Assembly: GCA_937902665.1 (NCBI GenBank)
Contig: CALELM010000075.1
Coordinates: 16,526-80,525 of the forward strand
Reading direction: 5' to 3'
DNA from: an uncultured Selenomonadaceae bacterium
GTDB lineage: Bacteria > Bacillota > Negativicutes > Selenomonadales > Selenomonadaceae
DNA length: 64,000 nt
Of this stretch, positions 16,444-25,043 are shown piece after piece. The notes beneath the pieces are model-generated. The model was not told the DNA's origin, did not search any database, and was given only the letters and a program-made list of their open reading frames with translations. Each line of letters opens with the position of its first letter. The stretch's first letter is position 1. The position numbers and the translations under genes are program-made.

Positions 16444-19400
16444 TTACGCGAGTTCTTCCTGTACCTGCTGTGGAACGATGGTATCCAGCGTCCCTTCGTC
16501 ATGCACCATAGGAGAGCATGAAACGAGTACGCGCCGGATTTCCTCTACGGCGATGCCGCTGTCTGCCATCGCACGGGAGATGGAACGATCCTGTTCCCAT
16601 CGGTAGCAGTCTCCGTTGGCATGAAATGCCTCGGATGCGAGGGAAAGATATTTCTTGATGGTTTTATCTTCCCCCTGATAGTTTTCCGGTCTTCCCACCA
16701 AGGCGAGACGATCCTGCATTTCCGCTTCCTTGTCGCTTGCGTTTTCCTCGGCATGGATTTTCGCATTGACCTCGGCAAGGCGTTTGACTTTTTGCCGGTA
16801 CTCATCCTCCTGCGGAAATGGCGTGTTGATGAATTCCTCTTTTTTCTCCTTTTCGCTCATGAGCTTTTCCAGCCTGTTTTGATGCTGTTCCAGACGTTCC
16901 TTGAACAGATGGGCAAAGGCTTCCAAACGCTGCGCGTTTTTCTCCGGCGTGCTGGCATAGATGGGAATATCTACGGAAGCGGCTCCCGAAACATGGAGAA
17001 CAGGATGCTTGCTTGCAAACTCCTCTTTTTCCGTGACAGACACGCGCATCCCGCCATATTCGCCTTGTGGCGTTTTTTTGCCATGATACGCGCCTTCGCT
17101 GACGGCCTTGGCCAGTCTTGCAAGTGCCTTTCCGATATTCTCCGGGGGAATGGACAGATTGCCAAAAACAAGGTTTTTCTGGTCCTTTCCTGCTTCAATC
17201 TGTTCCATGCTCGTCTTAAAGCGTTCCACCGTCTCTTTTGCAACGGAAAGGCGTTCTTTGATGGAGCCAGCCAGCTGCGACCGATACAGGCCTTGGTTGT
17301 GCAGGTATGCGTTGCGCAGCGAACCGAGCTTTTCCAAGTCGTTTTGCAGCTCGAATTGCTGCTTGTAGAGCGGATTGCCCGTGCAGCACGCTTTAATCTG
17401 CGCGGCTGTCATGGTGAATTCGTCGCAGTCCTCCGCGGAGCGCACGGACGTATGCGACTTCATGACCTGCCCGATGAAACGCGCCTTTCGCTCGACGGTC
17501 TGCCACATATAGGAATCAAAGGTGGAATCCGTGACATAGCGGAAGATTTTTACGTTTTTGTTTTTGTTGCCACGGCGCACGATGCGGCCGAGCCGCTGCT
17601 CTAATTGCGACGGTTTCCATGGGCAGTCCAAATCATGCGTGGCAATGAGCTTGTCCTGCACATTCGTGCCGACGCCAAGCTTATCCGAAGAGCCTAACAG
17701 GACACGGACTTTGCCTTGCCGCACTTTTTCAAAGAGTTTCTTCTTTTCCTCCGTCTTGTCGTAATCATGGATAAAGGCGATCTCTTCTTCGCCCACGCCG
17801 CCTTTCATGAGTTTTTCGCGAATATCATCGTAGACGTTGAATCCCCCGTTTTTCCCCTTCGGCGTGGAGAGATCGCAGAAGACAAGCTGTGTCGATTTTT
17901 GCTGCTCTGTCTCATGATAGATATCAAGGATATTCTGCACGCATAGATTGACCTTGCTTTTCGCAAAATCCTTATAGTCGGGATTCAAGATGCGTGGATC
18001 CAGCGAGGCGTTCATGCCATCCCGCATGACGGTCAGGATATTGTCCATCCCCTTTTTCGTCTTTTCATCTGCATCCGGCGAACGCCTTGCAGGATTTCCC
18101 TTGCGGACGTTTTCTGCCCGTTTGGCAAGTGCATCGACGATTTTCAGCTGCAGGGGCGACGGCTGCGCTTTGACGACTTCGACACGATATTCCGGCACGG
18201 GAAGATTGAGATCCTCGAGCATTTTCACATCTGCGAACTCATGGAACATACGGGTAAGCTCAGGCAGATTGTTGAATTGGGAAAAGCGCGTTTTCGAACG
18301 GAATCCCGTTCCCGCGGGATCAATCTCCATGGAGGTGACATCACGGCCGAAGCAGCTTGCCCATGAATCAAAATGCTGCAGTCCTTGGCTTTTCAGGCGT
18401 GACGGCTTCAAATACCGCTGCATGGTATAGAGTTCCGCCATGGAGTTAGAGACAGGCGTACCCGTCGCAAAGACGACGCCGCGCTCTCCAGTCAGCTCAT
18501 TGAGGTACTGCACCTTGGCCAGAAGATCCATGGTCTTCAAATTGCCTTGTGTGTTCAGCCCTTCAATATTCGTCATGAAGCTAAGATTTTTGTAGTAATG
18601 CGCTTCATCGACATAAAGGCGGTCAATGCCGAGTTGTTCGAATGTATATTCGTTATCTTGGCTCTTGGAAAGGCTGTGCTGCACGTTGCTGAGCTGCGTA
18701 CGCAGTTTTTTCAGGGCAAGCTCTATCTGCTTTACGGTAAAGGATCTTCCGCCGTTGTGCCGATTCTTCTTTTGTTCATTCAAGGCCTCGCAGAGTCGTT
18801 CGATCTCATCCGTCAAAAATTTTTCCTGCCGTTCCTTGGAGAGCGGCAGCTTTTGGAATTGCTCATAGCTTGCGACAATCGCGTCCCAGTCTTGGCTGAT
18901 GATTTTTGCGAAAAATTCCTTGCGCTTTTCTGCGCCTTGGAAGTCTTTTTCAGTTGCGACGAGAACTTTTGCATTGGGATAGAGGCGGTTGAACTCCGCG
19001 CCAAAGTCTGCAGTCAAGTGTTTCGGCATGATCATCAAGGCTTTTTTGCATAGCCCGATTCGCTTCGCTTCCATCAGGGAGGCCTGCATTTCAAAGGACT
19101 TGCCCGCGCCGACGGCATGGGCAAGAAGCGTGTTGCCTCCATAGAGGATACGTGCGACAGCATCCTTTTGATGTTCTTTCAGCTCCACTTCCGGCGACAT
19201 GCCCGGAAATACGAGTTTCGATCCGTCATAGCTGCGCGGAACGAGGTTGTTGAAGTGACGGTTATAGTAAGCGACCAAGCGATTTTTACGCGCCTCATCC
19301 TGAAAGATCCACTCTGTGAATTTGCTGCGGATGGCATCCATCTTTTGATTCGCCAGCATGGTTTCTTCCGGAAGCGGTATGGATGTTCCGTCCTCTTCTT

Positions 19401-22400
19401 TTTTGAATACCTTGACGGAACGATGATTGAGGGCAGCTTCCAAAAGCTCGATCGCATTTTTATAGGACGTGCCATAGGTAGAACCCAGAGCGACGCTATC
19501 CGAGGAATTTGTCGCAAGTCCTGCTTTGTTTTCTATGCGCCATTCGCTCGTTGCCGCCGAATACTTCACATAGCCGGAGCAGGACATATTCGCGCCGAGA
19601 ACCGCTTGGGCAAAGGTTTCTATGTCACGCGATGGAATCCACGTTGCGCCGAGATTGACGGTAATATCTTCCGCAAAGAGATCCTTGGGTTTGACTTTTT
19701 CAAGGGCTTCCGTATTCTTCTCAATACGCGAGAGCTTTGCCCGAAGCGCGAGGAAGGATTCCCCGTCCTGCTGCATGGCAGCTTCCAGACGCTGGGCATA
19801 GGTTTCGACAAACGCATCCTTTGCCTCCTTGGAAAGCGCCGGCATTTCCTCTTTGTTCTTGCCAAAGGCTGCAAAGACATACTCTTTTTCCCGTTCATGC
19901 CCTTCGGCATACCACGAGTCGGGAGACAACGATGCCAGGCTTACCCCTATTTTCCTCAGTTCATCCTTTATGTTTTGGGACATCGGGAGGAGGGGCGTGT
20001 CAATGGGAACCCCGTTGGCCGCACACGCAATATAGAAATACGGCTGCTTGAATGTCTCTTCAAAAAGCTCCGGCACTTCCTTGTGCAGGAAGTTCAGATA
20101 ATCGTTGCGGCAAGCAGCGGAAGTGCATTTCAACGCTTGATAAAATGCGGCACGGTTTTTCGGATCGAAAAGTTCCAGCTTTTCCTTGTCGCTGAGATTG
20201 ACAAGCGCCATCCAGTGATCAAACTTCTCTGGGAAAAGCGTCGCATTCTTTTCCACAGGCACGGCCAAGGATGGGCGTATCGTATTCTTTGCAAGCTCCC
20301 TTAGCGCATCACGAGTATCTTCATGGAGCTTTTTTAGATCTTCGAGTTTGCCGCGCACGTCGCCTGAGAGATATTCTTCTGCTGCGACGTACTGTCCTGT
20401 CTGCAAATCTTGATAGATTTCCTTGTATTCCAGAGCGGAAAGCAAGGATTCCTTTGTATCGCCCGTAAGTTTTTCCATGTAGGGGAAATCGACTTTGCCT
20501 TTTTCCTGCAAAGAGATGGCAAAGGCTTCATGCGGGGTATCAACGTGCTCAGGCGGTCGGTAGGAAAGAATCGTACGTTTCGTAAAGAGGTCGGCAAGAT
20601 TTTTGAATGTATCCTCTTCATAGTTTTCAAGCGAGCGGAAAAGCGAATACGAGGCATCATTTTTCCATGCACGCTGGAAGAAAGAATCTTCACGAATACG
20701 GCCGTAGGCGTTATGGTAGGAATCGTAGAGCTGTTTTAATTTTGTCTGGTATATGGCCAACTCCGCATCCGAACAAAAGGCAAGTTCTGCATCGAACATT
20801 TCACGCATCGTATCGCGCATATCAATCATCAAGGCATATTTCTTGTACTGTGCCTTGGTCAGTTTTTGCTCTTCGCTCTCACCTTTTGGATTGATGAAAA
20901 TAATTTTCCCGTCTTTCTTGTAAAAGCCGTAGACTTTTCCGTCTGCCTCTGCCTCCGCTTCCTGCGGGACAGGACGCTCTTCGAAGGACGCCTGATAAAG
21001 CCCTCTCGGAAGCGTGTTCAGCCGCTCTTTGAGTGCGGCCAGAATGTCCTCTTTTGTCGCAATCGATTCTACATCAACATCAATGCCATAGGCGGTTGTC
21101 TTGAAGGTATGCTCGCCCAGTATCTGCTCTGGATGTTCGTCGAAGTACGAATTATAGTAAAGCGGCACTTCTTGTATTTTCCCTGTCTTGGTGTTGGTGC
21201 ATTCATAAGGATGGTTCACGCTGTTTACCCACGACGGCATAGGAGCATCCTGCACAAGTTCCTGCTCCCGCTTGCGGAAGATCAAGAGATCTGTGACAAC
21301 ATCCGTCCCTGCACCTTCAAAAATCGTGTTCGGAAGACGAATCGCCTGTACCAGTTCCGCCTTTTTGGCAAGTTCCTCTCGAAGCGATGGGTCTTCCTTG
21401 TCCATCGTGCCATGCGAGGTAATCGCCACGACAAGACCACCGGCGCGCGTCTGATCCATCATACGCATGAGAAAATAATCATGGACAAAATAGCTTTTCG
21501 GATAACGAGGATCCGATATGACGTGATTTCCAAAGGGAACGTTGGAAATCGCAAGATCAAAGGAACGATCAGGAAACAGCGTCTTTTCAAAGCCTTTATT
21601 TATAATGGATGCACCATCTGTAGCGTAGCTTGCCACACGTGCCGACATCGTATCCAGTTCTACGCCCGTCAGGCTGCTCTTTTCCTTCATAGCCTCTGGC
21701 ATATCGCGAAGGAAGCGGCCTGTTCCCGTCGACGGATCAAGGATATGCCCGCCGGAAAATCCCGCAGTACGCAGCCCGTCATAGATGGCAGAAATCATAT
21801 CGGACGGCGTGTAGAAGGCGTCCAGCGTCGTTGCACGGGCAGACGCATATTCCACATCCGTCAAAAAATCCTTGATTTCCTCATTCTGTACCTGCCACGA
21901 AGCATTTCCTTCATCAAAGGCTTCAGGAATGCCGCCAAAACCGGCATAGGCACGCAGGACGCGAAGTTCTTCCTTGTTCGGCAGATGCCCTGTCTCATCG
22001 AGGTGACGGACGATTTTCAGCGCCGCGAAATTCCGCGCAAATACCGCGCGTTTTCCTGCCATATCGGACATATCTGCTGCAAAGTCAAGAGATGCAATCT
22101 CGTCTGTCATAAAGGGAGAATCGACAATGAGAGGCGCAGGTTCTTCTTCCGTCTCTCCAGCATCCTCCGGCAGGATTTCATCCTCTGCAAAATCCTCAAC
22201 GTCAAAAGAATTCTCTTCCGATGCGGTTTCCGGCATCTGTGCTATCGGTTCATCAAAAGCAAGCGTGCTTTGCGTCTCATGCGTTTTTTCCCCTGTATCG
22301 ATGGGATTTTCTGTACCAGAAAAAGCGGCTGCCTCCGTTTCAGTCGCTTCTTCTGATGACGTTTCCGCTGCTTCCTGCGCTGTTTCTGCCCAATCATCTG

Positions 22401-23778
22401 TAGAAAGCGGTTCTGCAGCTTGCGTCGCGCTATTTGGTTCTCTTGGCGTTTCTTCCTGCATGGCCGCCGCACGCTCCTGCGGGCGAACAACAGACGCCTC
22501 TTCCTGTACCCCCTGTTCTGCCATACGCGCAAAAGAGGCACGCAGATCGGCCATAGCCTGCTCATAGGAAGGTCTCGTGATCTCCATGAACGCATACTTT
22601 TCAAAATCGCTGTATTTTGTGCTTTGGCGCAGCGTATCGTATAGCGTGATATAGATATCGACCTTATCTTTCGGCAACGTTACAGACGAAACCATATCGT
22701 TAATAACCGCAAGGTCAACACGCAGACAATCGTTTGCCGCTTCTAGTATTCTTGCATCAAAATCTCCCGTGCTTGTGCTCTGGCCATGTTCAAAAGCCCG
22801 ACCCAGCGCATCTGTGGTATTTTCCCGTCGTAGATCGGCTCCCACCCCCACTTGCTGTGTGTGAACCGGATTCCGTCCTTTTCCGCGATCTGATGCATCA
22901 GATCGAATTCCCGCTCTTCTTGTTCCTTCTCGTGATTCCGCAGGAAGTTCTCCAGCCTCCCCTCGCGCAGCATTTCCTTGTACTCCTCTGGACGATTCTC
23001 CATGAGATACGCCTTCATCCGACCGCGCCACGTACCCGTCGCGTACTCGTCGTAATCCTCCTCTGTCTCTTGCAGGTTCACTTTGTTCTCGTTCATTTTC
23101 TTTCTCCTTTCGTAATTCCTGAGAAACTTTTACCGCCTTTTCAACGGAAGCAAGAATCCCTCGTGCATATGCATTGACGTTGCCCAAGAAACGATCCATG
23201 CGCATCGTATCTGACGGCATAGACGCACGGGGATCAGATTCCTCATGTTCTATCCCTAATCTTTCGCAAACAATATAAGCAACAGCAGCACGGTAAGCAG
23301 ATCTAAGTTCCTCCTGTGGTTTATGTTCCACGGCGGAATCCACCGCTTGCATAACGGCATCCGTTATGCTTTCCTCGGAATCTGCGCCAAGCTCTTCCAA
23401 AACAGCCGCTTTATCTGCTTCATTGTACTGCCATGGAAGGTTTTTCGCTTGCTCTTTCGTCAAAGACGTATCGCGCACATCAACGACAAAATAGTTTTCA
23501 TAGCCGTTTCCATTTTTCTGTGGGCGAATCAACGGGATCAGCGTTGCATCTTCCTTTACCGTTGCTCCAAAGGTTTTTCCCCAAACAGCAGCAGACGCAA
23601 CAAGCGCTGTCCCCTCCGGCGCATTTTGGTGAAGAAGTGCCTGTGCCTCCCACGGATATTTGTGATACTTCGCCATCGTCTGAAGAAAAGATAGATATTC
23701 TGACGGATTATCACGCAACGACTGATTTACAAAATGATATGCCTTGCCTTGCAAAGAGTTGTCAAAACGACCTGCCAT
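16444..23778 (-). CDS. Giant DNA methylase - SNF2-type helicase of mobile elements
   Basis: 2444 residues. Residues 1-130 look like a single-stranded-DNA-binding-type domain. Residues 225-560 are a long low-complexity linker. Residues 640-760 carry an N6-adenine methylase fold (DPSTGTGRF near 681; NVPF near 746 in place of NPPY). From about 1530 there is a superfamily 2 helicase: HAVGAGKS near 1554, VDEAHYYKN near 1724, ATGTPVSNS, and QLEQRLGRIVRRG near 2066. The C-terminus is coiled-coil. Such proteins are common in Firmicutes conjugative elements, where they may protect or process incoming DNA. The region coding residues 227-345 also encodes tnpV in another frame. Confidence 0.88.
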   Translation of the reverse strand: MAGRFDNSLQGKAYHFVNQSLRDNPSEYLSFLQTMAKYHKYPWEAQALLHQNAPEGTALVASAAVWGKTFGATVKEDATLIPLIRPQKNGNGYENYFVVDVRDTSLTKEQAKNLPWQYNEADKAAVLEELGADSEESITDAVMQAVDSAVEHKPQEELRSAYRAAVAYIVCERLGIEHEESDPRASMPSDTMRMDRFLGNVNAYARGILASVEKAVKVSQELRKEKENEREQSEPARDRGGLRRVRDGYVARSDEGVSHGESSRGVQGNAARGEAGELPAESREGTRRAGIRSDASDRGKGRNPVHTQQVGVGADLRRENTTDALGRAFEHGQSTSTGDFDARILEAANDCLRVDLAVINDMVSSVTLPKDKVDIYITLYDTLRQSTKYSDFEKYAFMEITRPSYEQAMADLRASFARMAEQGVQEEASVVRPQERAAAMQEETPREPNSATQAAEPLSTDDWAETAQEAAETSSEEATETEAAAFSGTENPIDTGEKTHETQSTLAFDEPIAQMPETASEENSFDVEDFAEDEILPEDAGETEEEPAPLIVDSPFMTDEIASLDFAADMSDMAGKRAVFARNFAALKIVRHLDETGHLPNKEELRVLRAYAGFGGIPEAFDEGNASWQVQNEEIKDFLTDVEYASARATTLDAFYTPSDMISAIYDGLRTAGFSGGHILDPSTGTGRFLRDMPEAMKEKSSLTGVELDTMSARVASYATDGASIINKGFEKTLFPDRSFDLAISNVPFGNHVISDPRYPKSYFVHDYFLMRMMDQTRAGGLVVAITSHGTMDKEDPSLREELAKKAELVQAIRLPNTIFEGAGTDVVTDLLIFRKREQELVQDAPMPSWVNSVNHPYECTNTKTGKIQEVPLYYNSYFDEHPEQILGEHTFKTTAYGIDVDVESIATKEDILAALKERLNTLPRGLYQASFEERPVPQEAEAEADGKVYGFYKKDGKIIFINPKGESEEQKLTKAQYKKYALMIDMRDTMREMFDAELAFCSDAELAIYQTKLKQLYDSYHNAYGRIREDSFFQRAWKNDASYSLFRSLENYEEDTFKNLADLFTKRTILSYRPPEHVDTPHEAFAISLQEKGKVDFPYMEKLTGDTKESLLSALEYKEIYQDLQTGQYVAAEEYLSGDVRGKLEDLKKLHEDTRDALRELAKNTIRPSLAVPVEKNATLFPEKFDHWMALVNLSDKEKLELFDPKNRAAFYQALKCTSAACRNDYLNFLHKEVPELFEETFKQPYFYIACAANGVPIDTPLLPMSQNIKDELRKIGVSLASLSPDSWYAEGHEREKEYVFAAFGKNKEEMPALSKEAKDAFVETYAQRLEAAMQQDGESFLALRAKLSRIEKNTEALEKVKPKDLFAEDITVNLGATWIPSRDIETFAQAVLGANMSCSGYVKYSAATSEWRIENKAGLATNSSDSVALGSTYGTSYKNAIELLEAALNHRSVKVFKKEEDGTSIPLPEETMLANQKMDAIRSKFTEWIFQDEARKNRLVAYYNRHFNNLVPRSYDGSKLVFPGMSPEVELKEHQKDAVARILYGGNTLLAHAVGAGKSFEMQASLMEAKRIGLCKKALMIMPKHLTADFGAEFNRLYPNAKVLVATEKDFQGAEKRKEFFAKIISQDWDAIVASYEQFQKLPLSKERQEKFLTDEIERLCEALNEQKKNRHNGGRSFTVKQIELALKKLRTQLSNVQHSLSKSQDNEYTFEQLGIDRLYVDEAHYYKNLSFMTNIEGLNTQGNLKTMDLLAKVQYLNELTGERGVVFATGTPVSNSMAELYTMQRYLKPSRLKSQGLQHFDSWASCFGRDVTSMEIDPAGTGFRSKTRFSQFNNLPELTRMFHEFADVKMLEDLNLPVPEYRVEVVKAQPSPLQLKIVDALAKRAENVRKGNPARRSPDADEKTKKGMDNILTVMRDGMNASLDPRILNPDYKDFAKSKVNLCVQNILDIYHETEQQKSTQLVFCDLSTPKGKNGGFNVYDDIREKLMKGGVGEEEIAFIHDYDKTEEKKKLFEKVRQGKVRVLLGSSDKLGVGTNVQDKLIATHDLDCPWKPSQLEQRLGRIVRRGNKNKNVKIFRYVTDSTFDSYMWQTVERKARFIGQVMKSHTSVRSAEDCDEFTMTAAQIKACCTGNPLYKQQFELQNDLEKLGSLRNAYLHNQGLYRSQLAGSIKERLSVAKETVERFKTSMEQIEAGKDQKNLVFGNLSIPPENIGKALARLAKAVSEGAYHGKKTPQGEYGGMRVSVTEKEEFASKHPVLHVSGAASVDIPIYASTPEKNAQRLEAFAHLFKERLEQHQNRLEKLMSEKEKKEEFINTPFPQEDEYRQKVKRLAEVNAKIHAEENASDKEAEMQDRLALVGRPENYQGEDKTIKKYLSLASEAFHANGDCYRWEQDRSISRAMADSGIAVEEIRRVLVSCSPMVHDEGTLDTIVPQQVQEELA
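22743..23096 (-). CDS. tnpV: TnpV-like protein nested in another frame of the methylase-helicase gene
   Basis: 117 residues on the same strand as the giant gene but in another frame. AAAGGAG lies seven bases before the ATG. The protein has the TnpV pattern: GRMKAYLMENRPEEYKEML, then LRNHEKEQEEREFDLMHQIA and a C-terminal MRWVGLLNMARAQAREIL. TnpV is a small accessory protein of unclear function found on Firmicutes transposons. The host protein is Arg/Gly/Glu-rich and structureless exactly over this interval, as expected if a gene was inserted in a frame that stays open or if the two frames have coexisted for long. Confidence 0.75.
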   Translation of the reverse strand: MNENKVNLQETEEDYDEYATGTWRGRMKAYLMENRPEEYKEMLREGRLENFLRNHEKEQEEREFDLMHQIAEKDGIRFTHSKWGWEPIYDGKIPQMRWVGLLNMARAQAREILMQEY

Positions 23779-23810
23779 AACTATTCCTCCTACTCATAAA
23801 ACTTAGTTCT

Positions 23811-23851
23811 ATTATAGGAGAAAATCCCTTCAAATTTTCCTGTGTTTTGAC
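23811..23851 (-). promoter_or_regulatory. Diverged element-wide promoter motif, site 6
   Basis: Minus strand: CAGGAAAATTTGAAGGGA then TTTTCTCCTATAAT. The block resembles site 2 more than the main family. It drives the methylase-helicase gene. Confidence 0.5.
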
Positions 23852-23906
23852 AAAGTTAGCGTATTGCACTCATTTCTCCTTCAATGTATCATACTCGCTT
23901 CTATTT

Positions 23907-23926
23907 TGCAACTATATATAGTTGCA
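23907..23926. promoter_or_regulatory. Perfect 20-bp palindrome, operator-like
   Basis: TGCAACTATATATAGTTGCA. The seven-base arms match 12731-12750. It lies between the divergent methylase-helicase gene and the inserted cassette to the right. Confidence 0.6.
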
Positions 23927-23954
23927 TTTTGAAGGAGCTTTATATTTCTATTTA

Positions 23955-24160
23955 TCAGAGCACGTCTTTTTTTGTCCGCGACAGCATACAACTTCCGTCA
24001 CTTGCCTTGCAAGGGCAAGCCTTACGGTGCTTACGCACCCTTGCAACGCGTTCCTCCAGCGGTACGCCTCTGCTGTCAAAAAAAGAAAATGCGCAGCGGG
24101 CAGGGGTGACGATGCAGGGAGCTTCGCCCCTTACGACCCCATATGAAAATGCTCCGCATT
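23955..24160 (+). repeat. 205-bp dispersed repeat, copy 2
   Basis: Same orientation and extent as 7281-7485, with scattered substitutions and small indels. It precedes a cassette of three small plus-strand genes by fewer than 40 bases. Confidence 0.85.
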
Positions 24161-24196
24161 TTCTCAAGAAGTTACTTCGTGCCACAGGAGGTTCCT

Positions 24197-24406
24197 ATGA
24201 AAATCAAAAGAAAAATTACCATTCATGCAGAGTACGTTATCCCAGATTACCTATGGGAGTCTGCGACAGATGAACAAAAAGAGGAGATGATTGCAAATTT
24301 CGAAACTGCGCTGAATATCGGTGCAGAGAATATCGAAAATGAAGACTCGGAGCTTTTCGCACCATTTGACTTTTATACGGATTATGCAGAAAAGGAGGAG
24401 GAATAA
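24197..24406 (+). CDS. Small acidic hypothetical protein
   Basis: 69 residues from ATG 24197 with CAGGAGG seven bases upstream. It begins MKIKRKITIHAEY and the second half is rich in Glu and Asp. It follows the repeat directly and precedes the DUF4160 gene by 64 bases. An acidic small partner in front of a DUF4160/DUF2442 pair fits a toxin-antitoxin-like cassette, but the family is not recognised. Confidence 0.6.
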   Translation: MKIKRKITIHAEYVIPDYLWESATDEQKEEMIANFETALNIGAENIENEDSELFAPFDFYTDYAEKEEE

Positions 24407-24429
24407 ACTCGGGCAGCCGATGTGACCGT

Positions 24430-24456
24430 TTGGACAAGATGTGCTACAATAAATGT
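24430..24456 (+). promoter_or_regulatory. Promoter of the DUF4160 gene
   Basis: An extended -10 box TGTGCTACAAT at 24449-24453 and neighbours, with TTGGAC upstream at a shorter than normal spacing. Confidence 0.4.
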
Positions 24457-24470
24457 TATGGAGGAGGAAT

Positions 24471-24701
24471 ATGCCGACTTATTACAACAAGGACGGGATA
24501 CGTATTGAAATGTGCCCGTGCGAAGAGGGGCATAACCTGCCGCATGTCCACGCATCATATGCAGGAAAAACCATTTTCTTCGCACTGACTGGTGAAATTT
24601 TAGCCGGTCATATTAACCAAAAGGCGCAACGCCGTGCCGCACAGTGGGTAAGAGAACATACAAGAGAGCTAGAGCTAGATTGGAGAAAATATCATGTGTG
24701 A
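24471..24701 (+). CDS. DUF4160 family protein
   Basis: 76 residues with the DUF4160 pattern: YYNKDGIRIEMCPCEEGHNL, then PHVHASYAGK and a C-terminal WVREHTRELELDW. GGAGGAGG precedes ATG 24471. DUF4160 proteins are usually paired with DUF2442 and are suspected toxin-antitoxin components; the HVH motif may bind a metal or act catalytically. Its stop overlaps the start of the following DUF2442 frame by eight bases, as expected for such a pair. Confidence 0.8.
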   Translation: MPTYYNKDGIRIEMCPCEEGHNLPHVHASYAGKTIFFALTGEILAGHINQKAQRRAAQWVREHTRELELDWRKYHV

Positions 24702-24981
24702 AATTTTTCGGACGAAGAAATCTGCTCGAAATGTCTATATTGAACTAGCGGACGGTGAATTTAGCGGCGTAAAAAAAATACCGCTGCAAAAATTCGAATG
24801 GGTAAAAACAAGAAAGGCGCAAGTCGCAAAAACGACCTGCACCTTTCTTTATGCGTGCTCTTCTACATTCTTTTCAATATCGTCTGCCGCATCCATTTCC
24901 TGCCGTTTGGCCTTTGATTCATGCACTTTGAATTGCTCGTTAAGATCTAAAACGAACCGTTCTAAGCGATTCAAGCGATAG
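24694..24981 (+). pseudogene. Truncated DUF2442-like gene
   Basis: The first 45 residues (ARNVYIELADGEFSGVKKIPL) match the start of DUF2442 proteins, partners of DUF4160. From about residue 47 the frame runs through the terminator and then antisense to the next gene, so the natural C-terminal part is missing. The break at about 24810 marks the right edge of the inserted cassette. Confidence 0.6.
24803..24850 (-). terminator. Terminator of the VirB4 operon
   Basis: AAGAAAGG-c-GCA/GTCG pairs with CGAC/TGC-a-CCTTTCTT around CAAAAA; the minus strand then reads GTTTTT. The stem also closes the truncated plus-strand frame. Confidence 0.75.
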
Positions 24982-25043
24982 AAGAGCCAAAGAACTAGCA
25001 GGATAAGTACGGATACAAACGTGCCATAAAAGTCAATGAACAT
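24849..25043 (-). CDS. Small single-pass membrane protein behind virB4
   Basis: 64 residues from ATG 25043, with AAAAGGAG upstream. It has one membrane helix near the N-terminus (FVSVLILLVLWLFYRL) followed by a charged coiled-coil-like tail ending in acidic residues. It overlaps the end of virB4 by 11 bases, so it is translationally coupled to it. This suggests an accessory of the inner-membrane complex. No family is recognised. Confidence 0.6.
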   Translation of the reverse strand: MFIDFYGTFVSVLILLVLWLFYRLNRLERFVLDLNEQFKVHESKAKRQEMDAADDIEKNVEEHA

